A DNA stretch of 31,957 nt from Streptococcus sp. Its GTDB lineage: Bacteria > Bacillota > Bacilli > Lactobacillales > Aerococcaceae. The stretch is taken from contig JABZYY010000004.1 in assembly GCA_015264885.1 (NCBI GenBank), forward strand, positions 1-31,957, read 5' to 3'. This document shows positions 16,094 to 23,572 of this stretch, in pieces. The translations under genes and the position numbers were made by a program. Every line of letters starts with the position of its first letter. Within the stretch, counting starts at the first letter, position 1. Under the pieces are notes generated by a model, which was not told the DNA's origin, ran no database searches, and saw nothing but the letters and a program-made list of their open reading frames with translations.

Positions 16094-16865
16094 AAATAAA
16101 TTACTAACCATGATTGCGACTGTTGTCTTCTTATTCCTATTCTTACCACTCGTGATTATCGTGATTACATCGTTTGGAACAGAAGCGATTATTACCTTCC
16201 CAATTAAAGGATTCACAATCGACTGGTATATTATGGCGCTAACGTCAAAAGCCTTTATGTCTAGTCTGCAACTCAGTTTATTAGTTGGTGTTGTAGCCAC
16301 ATTCCTTGCATTAGTCATTGGGGTGCCAGCAGCGTACGTATTATCCAGAGACCAATTTAAAGGGAAGAAGTTAATGAAGGATTTCTTCTTATCTCCAACA
16401 ATGATTCCAGGGATTGTCGTAGGCTATTCTCTCTATCAAATGATTGTTGTGACTTTTAAATTCCCAATTCTACCTGGACTTCTCATTGGTCACTTCCTCA
16501 TTAGTATTCCGTATGTGATTCGTGTCGTTGGTTCGAGTATGGAACAAGTTGATGTTTCGATGGAGGAAGCCGCGTGGACGCTTGGATGTACGAAGAAGAG
16601 AGCTTTTGCGACGATACTCTTACCAAATATCACTTCAGGAATTTTCGCGGCGTTTATGCTAGCGTTCGTGAACTCATTTAACAACGTTCCAGTATCGATG
16701 TTCTTATCTGGTCCAGGAGTGACCATGCTTCCAACGACTTTATTAAGTTATATGGAATTCAACTACGATCCATCTGTTTCGGCATTATCTGTAATTTTAA
16801 TGTTTGTAACAATGGGGATTATGATTGCGATTGAAAAAACGTTGGGCTTAGCTTCCATTTCATAA
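16086..16865 (+). CDS. potC: ABC importer permease, PotC-like
   Basis: 259 residues from the TTG at 16086, with six hydrophobic segments and the EAA loop MEEAAWTLGCTKKRAFATIL at about 160-180. It pairs with the preceding permease to form the membrane channel. Start choice: GAGGTG (16074-16079), a perfect ribosome site, stands 6 bases before TTG 16086, giving MRKNKLLTM. An in-frame GTG at 16077 would itself be covered by that site, and ATG 16110 has none. The start lies inside the end of the upstream gene (stop codon 16091-16093), so translation is coupled. Confidence 0.8.
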   Translation: MRKNKLLTMIATVVFLFLFLPLVIIVITSFGTEAIITFPIKGFTIDWYIMALTSKAFMSSLQLSLLVGVVATFLALVIGVPAAYVLSRDQFKGKKLMKDFFLSPTMIPGIVVGYSLYQMIVVTFKFPILPGLLIGHFLISIPYVIRVVGSSMEQVDVSMEEAAWTLGCTKKRAFATILLPNITSGIFAAFMLAFVNSFNNVPVSMFLSGPGVTMLPTTLLSYMEFNYDPSVSALSVILMFVTMGIMIAIEKTLGLASIS

Positions 16866-16875
16866 GGAGAAAGAT

Positions 16876-17898
16876 ATGTCATTTGTAAAATTAACAGATG
16901 TAAATATGATTTACGATAATAAACATCATATTTTAAAAGATTTGAATTTATCGATTGAAAAAGGGGAATTAGTGTCCTTGCTCGGTCCGAGTGGTTGTGG
17001 GAAAACGACGACGCTTCGTATTGTAGCGGGACTCCTTAATCAAAATAGCGGAACCTTCGAATTAGACGGTGAGGATATGACGAAAGTACCTGTCCATCAC
17101 AGACAATTCGGGATGGTATTCCAAAGCTATGCATTGTTCCCACATTTAACAGTGGCTGAAAATGTAGCGTTTGGATTGAAAGTGAGAAAAGAAAGTAAAG
17201 CAGTAATTGACGAAAAAGTCGCTAAAATGCTTGAAGTGTGCGGATTAGCAGAACTTGGCGATCGCTATCCAAAACAACTTTCAGGAGGCCAAAGACAACG
17301 TGTGGCTCTTGCCAGAGCGCTTGTTATTGAGCCAAAACTCTTACTACTCGATGAGCCGTTAAGTAACTTGGATGCCAAACTTAGACTTCAAATGCGTCTA
17401 GAAATTAAACGCATCCAGCAACAATTCAAGATTACGACTTTATTCGTTACACACGATCAAGAGGAATGTTTCTCAATCTCGGATAAGGTAGCGGTCATGA
17501 ATAATGGGATTATCGAACAATACGGTACTCCTGAAGAAATTTATCAACATCCAACCACTGAGTTTGTCGCTCGTTTTATTGGATTTGAAAACTTCATTAA
17601 AGGAACGGTACAAGACTCTCACACAGTTCAATTGTCGAATGGACTTGTTCTTGAAACGCTGGAACATGCTAAAGAAGTCGATGTGACGGTAACGATTGGT
17701 CCAGACCATATCGAACTCTTGAACGAGGGCGATGGTGTTCTATCTGGTGAAATTTTAGTAAGAACCTTTATCGGAAAAGCGTATCAGTATGAAGTGAAAA
17801 CGGAAGTGGGCGTGCTTCTTGTGAACAACCCAGCCGTTTTAGAAGTCGGAACGAAAGTCTCTCTAGCGTTCCCTAAAGATCATGTCATTGTGTTATAA
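16876..17898 (+). CDS. potA: ABC importer ATP-binding subunit, PotA-like
   Basis: 340 residues. The ATPase domain (1-235) shows Walker A GPSGCGKTT, the Q-loop region GMVFQSYALFPHLT, signature LSGGQRQRVALARAL, Walker B LLLLDEPLSNLD and the switch His in VTHDQEE. The C-terminal 100 residues form a TOBE-type regulatory domain (DVTVTIGPDHIELL) as in PotA, MalK and FbpC proteins. It powers the two permeases encoded just upstream. AAGGAG is 8 bases before ATG 16876. The binding-protein gene follows after 27 bases. Confidence 0.9.
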   Translation: MSFVKLTDVNMIYDNKHHILKDLNLSIEKGELVSLLGPSGCGKTTTLRIVAGLLNQNSGTFELDGEDMTKVPVHHRQFGMVFQSYALFPHLTVAENVAFGLKVRKESKAVIDEKVAKMLEVCGLAELGDRYPKQLSGGQRQRVALARALVIEPKLLLLDEPLSNLDAKLRLQMRLEIKRIQQQFKITTLFVTHDQEECFSISDKVAVMNNGIIEQYGTPEEIYQHPTTEFVARFIGFENFIKGTVQDSHTVQLSNGLVLETLEHAKEVDVTVTIGPDHIELLNEGDGVLSGEILVRTFIGKAYQYEVKTEVGVLLVNNPAVLEVGTKVSLAFPKDHVIVL

Positions 17899-17925
17899 AA
17901 TAAAAAATTTAAGGAGTGTACACAC

Positions 17926-19011
17926 ATGAAAAAATCAATTGCAGGTATTGCAGTAGCGTCGTTATTAGTCTTAGCAGGTTGCGGAAATAGCCAAGCAAAT
18001 TTACCAAAGAATGATGCCACAACAGCAGGAGGAGATGCTTCAAAAGGCGCTTCTTCTGAATTAGTCGTTTCAACATTCGGATTAAGCCAAGATATCGTTG
18101 AGCGCGACATTATCAACCCATTTGCTGAAGCGAATGGCGTTAAAGTGACATTAGAAGTTGGGAATGCGTCAGAACGTTTAACAAAAGTTCAAAGCGGCGG
18201 AAGCAACATCGACGTTATCGAATTATCACAATCAGGTTCTACAAAAGGAACAACAGAAGGATTATTTGAAACAGTCACTGAAAAAGAAATTCCAAACCTT
18301 GCGTTACTAACAGATGGCGCTAAAGAAGTGTTCCAAAACGGCGGAGGAATTCCATTCTCTATTAACAGTATTGCGATTGTTTACGATAAAGAAAAATTAG
18401 GTCGTGAAATTAAAGACTGGAGCGACTTATGGTCAGAAGATTTGAAAGGCAAAGTGGCAATTCCTGATATCACAACAACAGGTGGTCCGTTATTCTTATC
18501 TGTAGCAGCTGATAAAGGCGGAAAAGCTCTTAAAGACGATAAAGGGGCAGCAGCCTTCAAAGCGCTTGAAGAATTAAAACCAAATATCGTTAAAACATAT
18601 TCTAAATCAAGTGACTTGGCAAATATGTTCCAAGCTGGCGAAGTACAAGTGGCAGTCGTTGTAGACTTTGCTATTTCTACAGTAAAAAAAGCTAATCCTA
18701 ATGTTGTATCAGTCGTTCCTGAGTCTGGAACTTACGCAAACTACAACACAGTGAACATCGTTAAAGATGCAAAAAACAAAGAAAATGCGTACAAATATGT
18801 CAACTTCCGTATCGGCGCTGAAAACCAAGCTGTAAAAGCAAAATCATTGAGTGAAGCTCCTGTTAATAAAGATGTAAAATTAGCAGCAGATGATGTGAAA
18901 ACAATGACTTATGGTGATGTTGCTAAACGTGCAAAAACAGTTGATTTCAAACTTGTAAATGAAAACCTTAAAGCTTGGATTGACCAATGGAATAAAATCT
19001 TAAACCAATAG
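17926..19011 (+). CDS. potD: Substrate-binding lipoprotein of the ABC importer, PotD-like
   Basis: 361 residues. Signal peptide with lipobox LAGC (Cys 19) anchors it to the outer face of the membrane; a Gly/Ser/Ala-rich linker follows to about residue 45. The rest has the periplasmic-binding-protein pattern of the PotD/FbpA group (VVSTFGLSQDIVERDIINPF, GIPFSINSIAIVYDKEKLG, WSDLWSEDLKGKVAIPD). Whether it binds a polyamine is uncertain, since the linked gene encodes an amidohydrolase and suggests a substrate with an amino or amide group on a ring or carbon chain. AAGGAG precedes the start. A terminator lies 45 bases after the stop codon. Confidence 0.85.
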   Translation: MKKSIAGIAVASLLVLAGCGNSQANLPKNDATTAGGDASKGASSELVVSTFGLSQDIVERDIINPFAEANGVKVTLEVGNASERLTKVQSGGSNIDVIELSQSGSTKGTTEGLFETVTEKEIPNLALLTDGAKEVFQNGGGIPFSINSIAIVYDKEKLGREIKDWSDLWSEDLKGKVAIPDITTTGGPLFLSVAADKGGKALKDDKGAAAFKALEELKPNIVKTYSKSSDLANMFQAGEVQVAVVVDFAISTVKKANPNVVSVVPESGTYANYNTVNIVKDAKNKENAYKYVNFRIGAENQAVKAKSLSEAPVNKDVKLAADDVKTMTYGDVAKRAKTVDFKLVNENLKAWIDQWNKILNQ

Positions 19012-19056
19012 AATGCTGAATTCTATTTAAGGACAGATCAGAATAAAGAGTAGACG

Positions 19057-19093
19057 AAGCCGCTAGATAGTTGTTAGACTGGCGGCTTTGTTC
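19057..19093 (+). terminator. Terminator after the binding-protein gene
   Basis: AAGCCGCTAG (19057-19066) pairs with CTGGCGGCTT (19079-19088) with one T-G pair; the T-rich tail TTGTTCTT is weak, so some readthrough into the amidohydrolase gene is likely. Confidence 0.7.
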
Positions 19094-19118
19094 TTCTAAT
19101 GCGAGTTTTGATTGTTCT

Positions 19119-19124
19119 TATAAT
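19119..19124 (+). promoter_or_regulatory. Candidate -10 for the amidohydrolase gene
   Basis: TATAAT at 45 bases before the start codon; no recognisable -35, so activator dependence or readthrough from the operon is possible. Confidence 0.35.
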
Positions 19125-19168
19125 GGAATTCAATTAGAATAAAGAAGACAGGAAAGGGAGTGGCAGTA

Positions 19169-20503
19169 ATGAGAATCGGTTATAAAAATGCATGGATTTT
19201 AACGATGGATGATGCCTTCACGGAGTACCGAAGTGGGTACTTAGTGATTGAGGAGCACTCGATTGTAGACGTTGGTGCGATGGATCAGTTTGAGGAGAGT
19301 ACGGCAGACCAGTGGATAGATGCGCATGGTGGAATTCTGCTTCCTGGGTTCGTGAACGCTCATACGCATTGCGGGATGATTCCTTTCCGTTCATTAGGAG
19401 ACGATTGCCCAGACCGCCTCAGACGCTTCCTATTTCCGCTAGAACAAGAAGTGGTCGATGAACCGTTAATCGCCAAAAGCACGGCCTATGCGATTGCAGA
19501 GATGCAGCTGGCGGGGGTGACTGCGATGTGTGATATGTATTATTTTGAAGACGTCGTTGCTACAGTCGCAAAAGGCATGAAGATGCGCTCTCTTGTAGGC
19601 GAAACGATTATCGATATGAAGACTCCTGATAGTAAGAATACAGATGATGCCTTAGCGTATACTCAAACGTTTGTTGACAAGTGGAAAGGGGACGAACTCG
19701 TACATCCATTAATTGCCCCTCATGCGCCGAATACAAATACCGAAGAAGTGATGAGAGCAATTCTCGAGTTTGCAAAAGTTAACCAAGTTCCTATTACGCT
19801 CCATGTTTCTGAGATGACGTATGAGATGGATTATTTCCGTAAAACCTACAACCAAACACCTATTGAGTTTTTAGAGTCGCTTGGATTTTTTGAAGTACCG
19901 GTTATCCTAGCGCATGGAATCCTGATGACGGAATCCGATGTTGAAATTCTAGCTAAATATCCAAAAGTCAGCGTCGTTCATTGTATCGGTGCCAATACGA
20001 AGTCTGCCAAAGGAGTCGCACCGATTCGAAGTTTACTAGACCATGGAGTGACCGTTGGATTAGGAACGGACGGCCCAAGTAGCGGCAATACGCTGGATTT
20101 ATTTACACAAATGCGAATGGTAGCTAATTTCCATAAAACGCATCTGAAGGATCGTAGCGCGTTCCCTGCAAAAGAAATCGTGGCTTTGGCAACAAGAGGC
20201 GGGGCAAAAGCTCTAGGACTTGATGAGGAAGTTGGCACGCTTGAAGCAGGCAAGAAAGCAGATATCGTTCTTGTTGAAACCTCTTCTGTGAATATGTTCC
20301 CTGTGCATGATGCATATGCGGCCTTGGTGTATTCGGCCAACGCCTCTAATGTTCAAGATGTATGGATTAATGGAGAAAGAGTTGTGGAAGGCAAGAAGCT
20401 AGTGAACGGTTCGATAGAAGGGTTGCAAAGAGCGTTGAAAGAAGAAATGTCGACGTTTGAAAAGCGCGCGGTAGAACTATCCGCCCAATTGGCATTCGAA
20501 TAA
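19169..20503 (+). CDS. Amidohydrolase, SAH/MTA deaminase or AtzA/SsnA-like (COG0402 type)
   Basis: 444 residues. The metal-dependent hydrolase fold is shown by VNAHTHCGM (HxH), HAPNTN, HVSEMTYEM (third His and Glu), LAHGIL and LGTDGPSSGNTLDLF (metal Asp). Members deaminate S-adenosylhomocysteine, methylthioadenosine, guanine or related amino-heterocycles, or remove chlorine/amine from triazines; I cannot choose among them. A flanking beta domain is formed by both ends (KNAWILTMDD and DVWINGERVVEG). AAAGGGAG stands 8 bases before ATG 19169; the GTG at 19160 overlaps that site and is not the start. Its place right after a complete ABC importer suggests it acts on the imported compound. Confidence 0.85.
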   Translation: MRIGYKNAWILTMDDAFTEYRSGYLVIEEHSIVDVGAMDQFEESTADQWIDAHGGILLPGFVNAHTHCGMIPFRSLGDDCPDRLRRFLFPLEQEVVDEPLIAKSTAYAIAEMQLAGVTAMCDMYYFEDVVATVAKGMKMRSLVGETIIDMKTPDSKNTDDALAYTQTFVDKWKGDELVHPLIAPHAPNTNTEEVMRAILEFAKVNQVPITLHVSEMTYEMDYFRKTYNQTPIEFLESLGFFEVPVILAHGILMTESDVEILAKYPKVSVVHCIGANTKSAKGVAPIRSLLDHGVTVGLGTDGPSSGNTLDLFTQMRMVANFHKTHLKDRSAFPAKEIVALATRGGAKALGLDEEVGTLEAGKKADIVLVETSSVNMFPVHDAYAALVYSANASNVQDVWINGERVVEGKKLVNGSIEGLQRALKEEMSTFEKRAVELSAQLAFE

Positions 20504-20504
20504 G

Positions 20505-20705
20505 GAACTCAAGGATTACTTTAAAGAATCAGTTTTATATTGAAAGAGTAATAGTGGGGCACCGGCTCGAGCCGGTGTCTCTCACCTTTGAAGCCTCAAA
20601 GACGGAGTAGGGAATAAATTCCTTACTCCGTCTTATTCGTTTCAATGCTATTCCCACTATTCTTTCAATAAACTGAATCTTTTTGTAATCCTTGAACTTG
20701 ATATT
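20505..20705 (+). repeat. Giant-hairpin repeat, copy B
   Basis: Left arm from about 20505 to 20558 and right arm from 20652 to about 20700 are reverse complements with few bulges; for instance TCAAGGATTAC (20509-20519) with GTAATCCTTGA (20685-20695) and ATAGTGGG with CCCACTAT. Core: CACCGGCTCGAGCCGGTG hairpin including GAGCC (20569), GTCTC (20577), GCCTCAAA (20593), a 32-base hairpin at 20601-20632 capped by GGAATAAATTCC, and TTATTCG (20633). It begins right after the amidohydrolase stop codon and lies between convergent genes. Confidence 0.85.
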
Positions 20706-20716
20706 CTCATTATTTT

Positions 20717-20888
20717 AAGTGCTAATACTTCTTCTACGCTCGCTAGAGAAGGAGAGACGATGAAATTATCATATATGATAATTACCATATTTGATAATCA
20801 CGTATCATTTATGATACGTATCATAAATGATACAAAAGAAGATGTAACAAAAATGTTACGTCACATTTTTGTTACATCTCAAATTTAA
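20717..20888. repeat. Repeat-associated module followed by a cluster of palindromes
   Basis: The module GCTAATACTTCTTCTACGCT (20720-20739) and GAGAAGGAGAGACG leads into stacked palindromes: a perfect 18-bp one at 20765-20782, a near-perfect one at 20781-20798, a perfect 32-bp one at 20802-20833 and a 38-bp one with a single mismatched pair at 20841-20878. The sequence also reads as a 42-codon frame from ATG 20760 to TAA 20886-20888, five bases after an AGGAG site. That frame consists almost wholly of palindromes, so I do not call it a gene. Confidence 0.75.
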
Positions 20889-20895
20889 AACAAGA

Positions 20896-20938
20896 AAACA
20901 GCACCAAGGACGGCTAAGGAGTGTCTTTGGTGCTGTTT
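20896..20938. terminator. Bidirectional terminator at the end of the lipoprotein array
   Basis: AAACAGCACCAA (20896-20907) pairs with TTGGTGCTGTTT (20927-20938), extended by GAC/GTC. On the minus strand a T-rich run follows, 13 bases after the last lipoprotein stop codon. Confidence 0.85.
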
Positions 20939-20950
20939 ATTTGGTTGAGT

Positions 20951-21514
20951 TTATTCTGTATATTCAATATAACCTTTTTCTTGTAATTTAGCTGCAGCTT
21001 CACTAATTTTCACTGGTTTTGGTTTGGTCGCAGGAAATTGATTCGGATCGCGTCGATGTAACTCTTTCCAGTCCATAGTTTGGTAATCATATATTACGGT
21101 TTGAATGTATTCTCCATCTTCCTTCTCAACTTTAGAGGTTATTCCAGTTACATCCTTATAAAGCTCTTGACTTTTGTTCAGAAGTTGAACAACCTCTTCT
21201 TCAGATTTGCCTAATCCTTTAGGGTTATAAAAGTAAATACCAATCTGTTTATAGACGATGTCATCCTTGAAGTAGTAGATAAGAAATGTTGATCCACCTT
21301 TATCTATACGCTTGAATCTTTGTACACCGTCTTTTGGCAGAGCTTCTGTTGTATTTTGTTTATTGGACGCTGCTTGTGTTGTTGGAGCAGTCGTGGTTTC
21401 TTGAGCTGTTTGTGAAGTTTGCGCTGCGCTTCCTGCTGAATTGTTTTGTCCGCAAGCCGCAAGAGCAAAAAATGATGAGAGTAATGCGATTAATATTTTC
21501 AAGTGTTTATTCAT
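20951..21514 (-). CDS. DUF1307/YehR-like lipoprotein, array member 5
   Basis: 187 residues with lipobox LAAC (Cys 21), a Thr/Ala/Gln-rich linker to about residue 60, then a conserved domain: FLIYYFKDDIVYKQ and GITSKVEKEDGEYIQTVIYD. These two blocks, followed by a helix with LKEL/WKELH, define the set shared by all five array members and match what I know of DUF1307 (YehR) lipoproteins, whose function is unknown. A weak AAAGG site is 11 bases before the start; a stronger AAGGAG is further off. Last gene of the array, 34 bases from its neighbour and followed by a bidirectional terminator. Confidence 0.75.
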   Translation of the reverse strand: MNKHLKILIALLSSFFALAACGQNNSAGSAAQTSQTAQETTTAPTTQAASNKQNTTEALPKDGVQRFKRIDKGGSTFLIYYFKDDIVYKQIGIYFYNPKGLGKSEEEVVQLLNKSQELYKDVTGITSKVEKEDGEYIQTVIYDYQTMDWKELHRRDPNQFPATKPKPVKISEAAAKLQEKGYIEYTE

Positions 21515-21548
21515 TTTGTTATAAACCTTTCTTAAAACTCCTTATATT

Positions 21549-22187
21549 TTATTGTTTAACGTAACCGTCTTCAAGTAATTTTGGAACAGCCTCACTATAT
21601 TTTAAAGCAGTTGGATTCTCATCGGTGAATGTTTTAGGAGCGCGTTTATGAAGCTCTTTCCAGTCGATATTGTTGTAATCAATTTTGAGTGTGTGGTAGT
21701 AAATTCCATCTTTTCGTGCAATAGTGGATTCAATTCCTTTCACTCCGTCGTAGATAGAGTGTCTTTTTTTGAGAAGTTTTTGTATTTCTTCCTCGGTTTT
21801 ACCCATTTCTTTAGGCTTAAATGCATATACTGCATCTTGTAGATAAACGATATCGTCTTTGAAATAATATTTTAAGGTTGTAGTATTACCATTATCTTCT
21901 AGTTTATAGACAGCTTCACCGTCTTTTGGAAGGTTGCTGCTATTTTGTGCGTTCGACTTTTTCTTGTTTTGGTGCTTATTAGTCGCTTTTTCTTTAGTTT
22001 GTTGATTGTCTGCTGCTTTTTCTTGGCTCTGTTGATTGTTAGCCGGGTTCAGTTTCGATTGCTTAGTATTTGCTTGTGTTGCTTCTTGAGCTGCTTGTGT
22101 TGTCTCTGCTGAGTTATTTTGTCCACAAGCCGCAAGTAAGAAACCTGCAGTTGCTAAAAGTGTTAGCTGTTTGAGTTTTGTATTCAT
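21549..22187 (-). CDS. DUF1307/YehR-like lipoprotein, array member 4
   Basis: 212 residues, the longest member. Lipobox LAAC (Cys 21). The linker is Gln/Asn/Lys-rich and repetitive (NNQQSQEKAADNQQTKEKAT) up to about residue 85, unlike the Thr-rich linkers of members 2 and 3. Conserved domain: TLKYYFKDDIVYLQ, GIESTIARKDGIYYHTLKID and WKELHKRAPKTF, closest in sequence to member 5 (shared DWKELHxR). The ribosome site lies inside a small palindrome (22190-22208). Function unknown; presumably surface-exposed through the lipid anchor. Confidence 0.75.
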   Translation of the reverse strand: MNTKLKQLTLLATAGFLLAACGQNNSAETTQAAQEATQANTKQSKLNPANNQQSQEKAADNQQTKEKATNKHQNKKKSNAQNSSNLPKDGEAVYKLEDNGNTTTLKYYFKDDIVYLQDAVYAFKPKEMGKTEEEIQKLLKKRHSIYDGVKGIESTIARKDGIYYHTLKIDYNNIDWKELHKRAPKTFTDENPTALKYSEAVPKLLEDGYVKQ

Positions 22188-22189
22188 TT

Positions 22190-22208
22190 TATAGAAATCC
22201 TTTCTATA
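22190..22208 (-). promoter_or_regulatory. Palindrome enclosing the ribosome site of array member 4
   Basis: On the minus strand TATAGAAA-GGA-TTTCTATA places the AAAGGA ribosome site in the stem and loop of an 8-bp hairpin that ends 2 bases before the start codon. Confidence 0.55.
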
Positions 22209-22217
22209 AGTTTATGG

Positions 22218-22835
22218 TTAGTCAATTCTTGTAAAACCGGCATCGAGTAGTGACTGTATGATTTGATCGTAATTCGTAGCCTCTTCCTTAGACGTAAAAT
22301 CTGGATCGATTTCTCTTAGCTGATCGAAGTTTACATTCGAATAGTCGACTTCGTATGATTGGATGTATTTAGTTCCTTCCATACGAATATCAAGCTTTAG
22401 ACCAGTGACATCTTTAATTTGCTCTTTTAATTGATTATAGCTTTGCTCCATAGTTTGCTTTTGTGTTTGCAACGCTTGTTTGAAAGCTTCTTTAGAGGTT
22501 TCTGGCAAGCCTGATATGTCAAAATCGATAATGGAATCGGTCGTCATTTTTTGAATCAAGCCATCTTTAAAAGTAATCTTGACTTTCGTAATGTTGTTTC
22601 CATTAATTCGCTCAAATGCGACTTGGCCATCTTTAGCATCCGATTGTGTACCCTGAGTAGTTTGCGATAGAGCAGTCGTTGTTGCTGGTGTAGTCGTTGT
22701 CGCTTGCGTGGTTGCCTGAGTTGTGGGGGCTTGAGTCGTAGCAATCGTTGTTTCTTCTTTTTGACTTTGACCACAAGCGGCTAGGAGTAGTGCACTTGTA
22801 AAGAGGAGTGCGGATACTTTCACAGTGTTCTTCAT
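22218..22835 (-). CDS. DUF1307/YehR-like lipoprotein, array member 3
   Basis: 205 residues with lipobox LAAC (Cys 21) and a Thr/Gln/Ala-rich linker built of TTQA and TTTPA units to about residue 70. The conserved domain is more diverged: NITKVKITFKDGLIQKM, then a longer helical insert (TSKEAFKQALQTQKQTMEQS), GLKLDIRMEGTKYIQSYEVD, and NFDQLREIDPDF. GGAG is 7 bases before the start codon; a strong terminator stands just ahead of it, so expression depends on readthrough from member 2 or on an unseen start site. Confidence 0.75.
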   Translation of the reverse strand: MKNTVKVSALLFTSALLLAACGQSQKEETTIATTQAPTTQATTQATTTTPATTTALSQTTQGTQSDAKDGQVAFERINGNNITKVKITFKDGLIQKMTTDSIIDFDISGLPETSKEAFKQALQTQKQTMEQSYNQLKEQIKDVTGLKLDIRMEGTKYIQSYEVDYSNVNFDQLREIDPDFTSKEEATNYDQIIQSLLDAGFTRID

Positions 22836-22856
22836 GCATAGTCTCCTTCATTTTTG

Positions 22857-22887
22857 AAAAAAGGGGAGAAGAGGTCCCTCTTCTCCC
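22857..22887 (-). terminator. Terminator-like hairpin between array members 2 and 3
   Basis: On the minus strand GGGAGAAGAGG (22887-22877) pairs with CCTCTTCTCCC (22874-22864), followed by TTTTTT (22862-22857). It ends 21 bases before the next start codon, leaving no room for a promoter. Confidence 0.8.
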
Positions 22888-22906
22888 TATTGAATTTAGA
22901 ATTTTA

Positions 22907-23494
22907 CTATTGTTTTTCTTTATAGCCACCCTTAAGGAGCCCCTCTTTAAATTCAGAGTAGCTTAGAGTTTTATCATCACGTAGATTTAATCCAGGAATC
23001 TTTTCTTTTAATTTATCCAAATCGATTTTAGTGTAATCGAATGAATATGTAATCGTGAAAATATCACCTTTGTGTTCTGTATTATATTCAAACCCTTTTC
23101 CGATAAAGTCTTTAAGTGCTTCTTTTGTTCTGGTAGCATTATTTTGAAGTTTTTCAAGAGCGTTTTCCACCTCTAGTTGTGAAAGAGTATAAACTTCTAC
23201 TGTTTCTTGTTTCAATATGGCATCATCTTTATAATACACAGTCATTGTTTCTGCACCACCCTTAGCACTAGCTTCAAAAACTGTTTTTTGAGCACCAGCC
23301 GGCATTTCTGTTTTTGCTTGAGCAACAGTTGTTGGAGTGGCTGTCGTTGGAGCAGCCGTTGTAGGCGCAGCTGTTGTTGGTGTAGCTGTTGTTTGAGCTT
23401 GAGTAGTAGTAGTTGAGTCTTGCTTTTGTCCACAACCTGCTAATACTAGACCAGCTGTGAATAGAAGTGCGAATGCTTTTGTTGTTTTGTTCAT
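22907..23494 (-). CDS. DUF1307/YehR-like lipoprotein, array member 2
   Basis: 195 residues with lipobox LAGC (Cys 21). The linker is a near-perfect repeat of TTAAP/TTATP units at about residues 30-58. Conserved domain: TMTVYYKDDAILKQETVEVY, GKGFEYNTEHKGDIFTITYS with FDYTKIDLDKLKEKIPGL, and a C-terminal YSEFKEGLLKGGYKEK. The final GYKEK resembles the end of member 1. GTGAGG precedes the start. It follows member 1 after 78 bases that hold a hairpin with ACCGGT arms. Confidence 0.8.
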   Translation of the reverse strand: MNKTTKAFALLFTAGLVLAGCGQKQDSTTTTQAQTTATPTTAAPTTAAPTTATPTTVAQAKTEMPAGAQKTVFEASAKGGAETMTVYYKDDAILKQETVEVYTLSQLEVENALEKLQNNATRTKEALKDFIGKGFEYNTEHKGDIFTITYSFDYTKIDLDKLKEKIPGLNLRDDKTLSYSEFKEGLLKGGYKEKQ

Positions 23495-23526
23495 GATTTT
23501 TACCTCACTTTTTGTTATGTATCGTA

Positions 23527-23556
23527 AAACCGGTATGAGAGAGCTCTTTACCGGTC
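23527..23556. terminator. Hairpin between array members 1 and 2
   Basis: ACCGGT (23529-23534) and ACCGGT (23550-23555) pair around an inner AGAGAGCTCT palindrome, with short T-runs on the minus strand. It may be a partial terminator or attenuator. Confidence 0.5.
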
Positions 23557-23572
23557 TTACTTACTTATTTAA

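Noticed and set aside
20765..20782. ATTATCATATATGATAAT as a Fur or PerR operator
   Set aside because: It resembles such boxes in composition, but it lies between convergent genes with no promoter and does not fit the 7-1-7 spacing.
20765..20878. Palindrome cluster as a CRISPR array
   Set aside because: There are no regularly spaced direct repeats with unique spacers; the units are symmetrical and contiguous, and no cas genes are near.
22633..22929. Alternative frames inside the lipoprotein array linkers
   Set aside because: They arise from ACA/CAA-type repeats of the Thr/Gln linkers and lack the lipobox and domain seen in the true frame.
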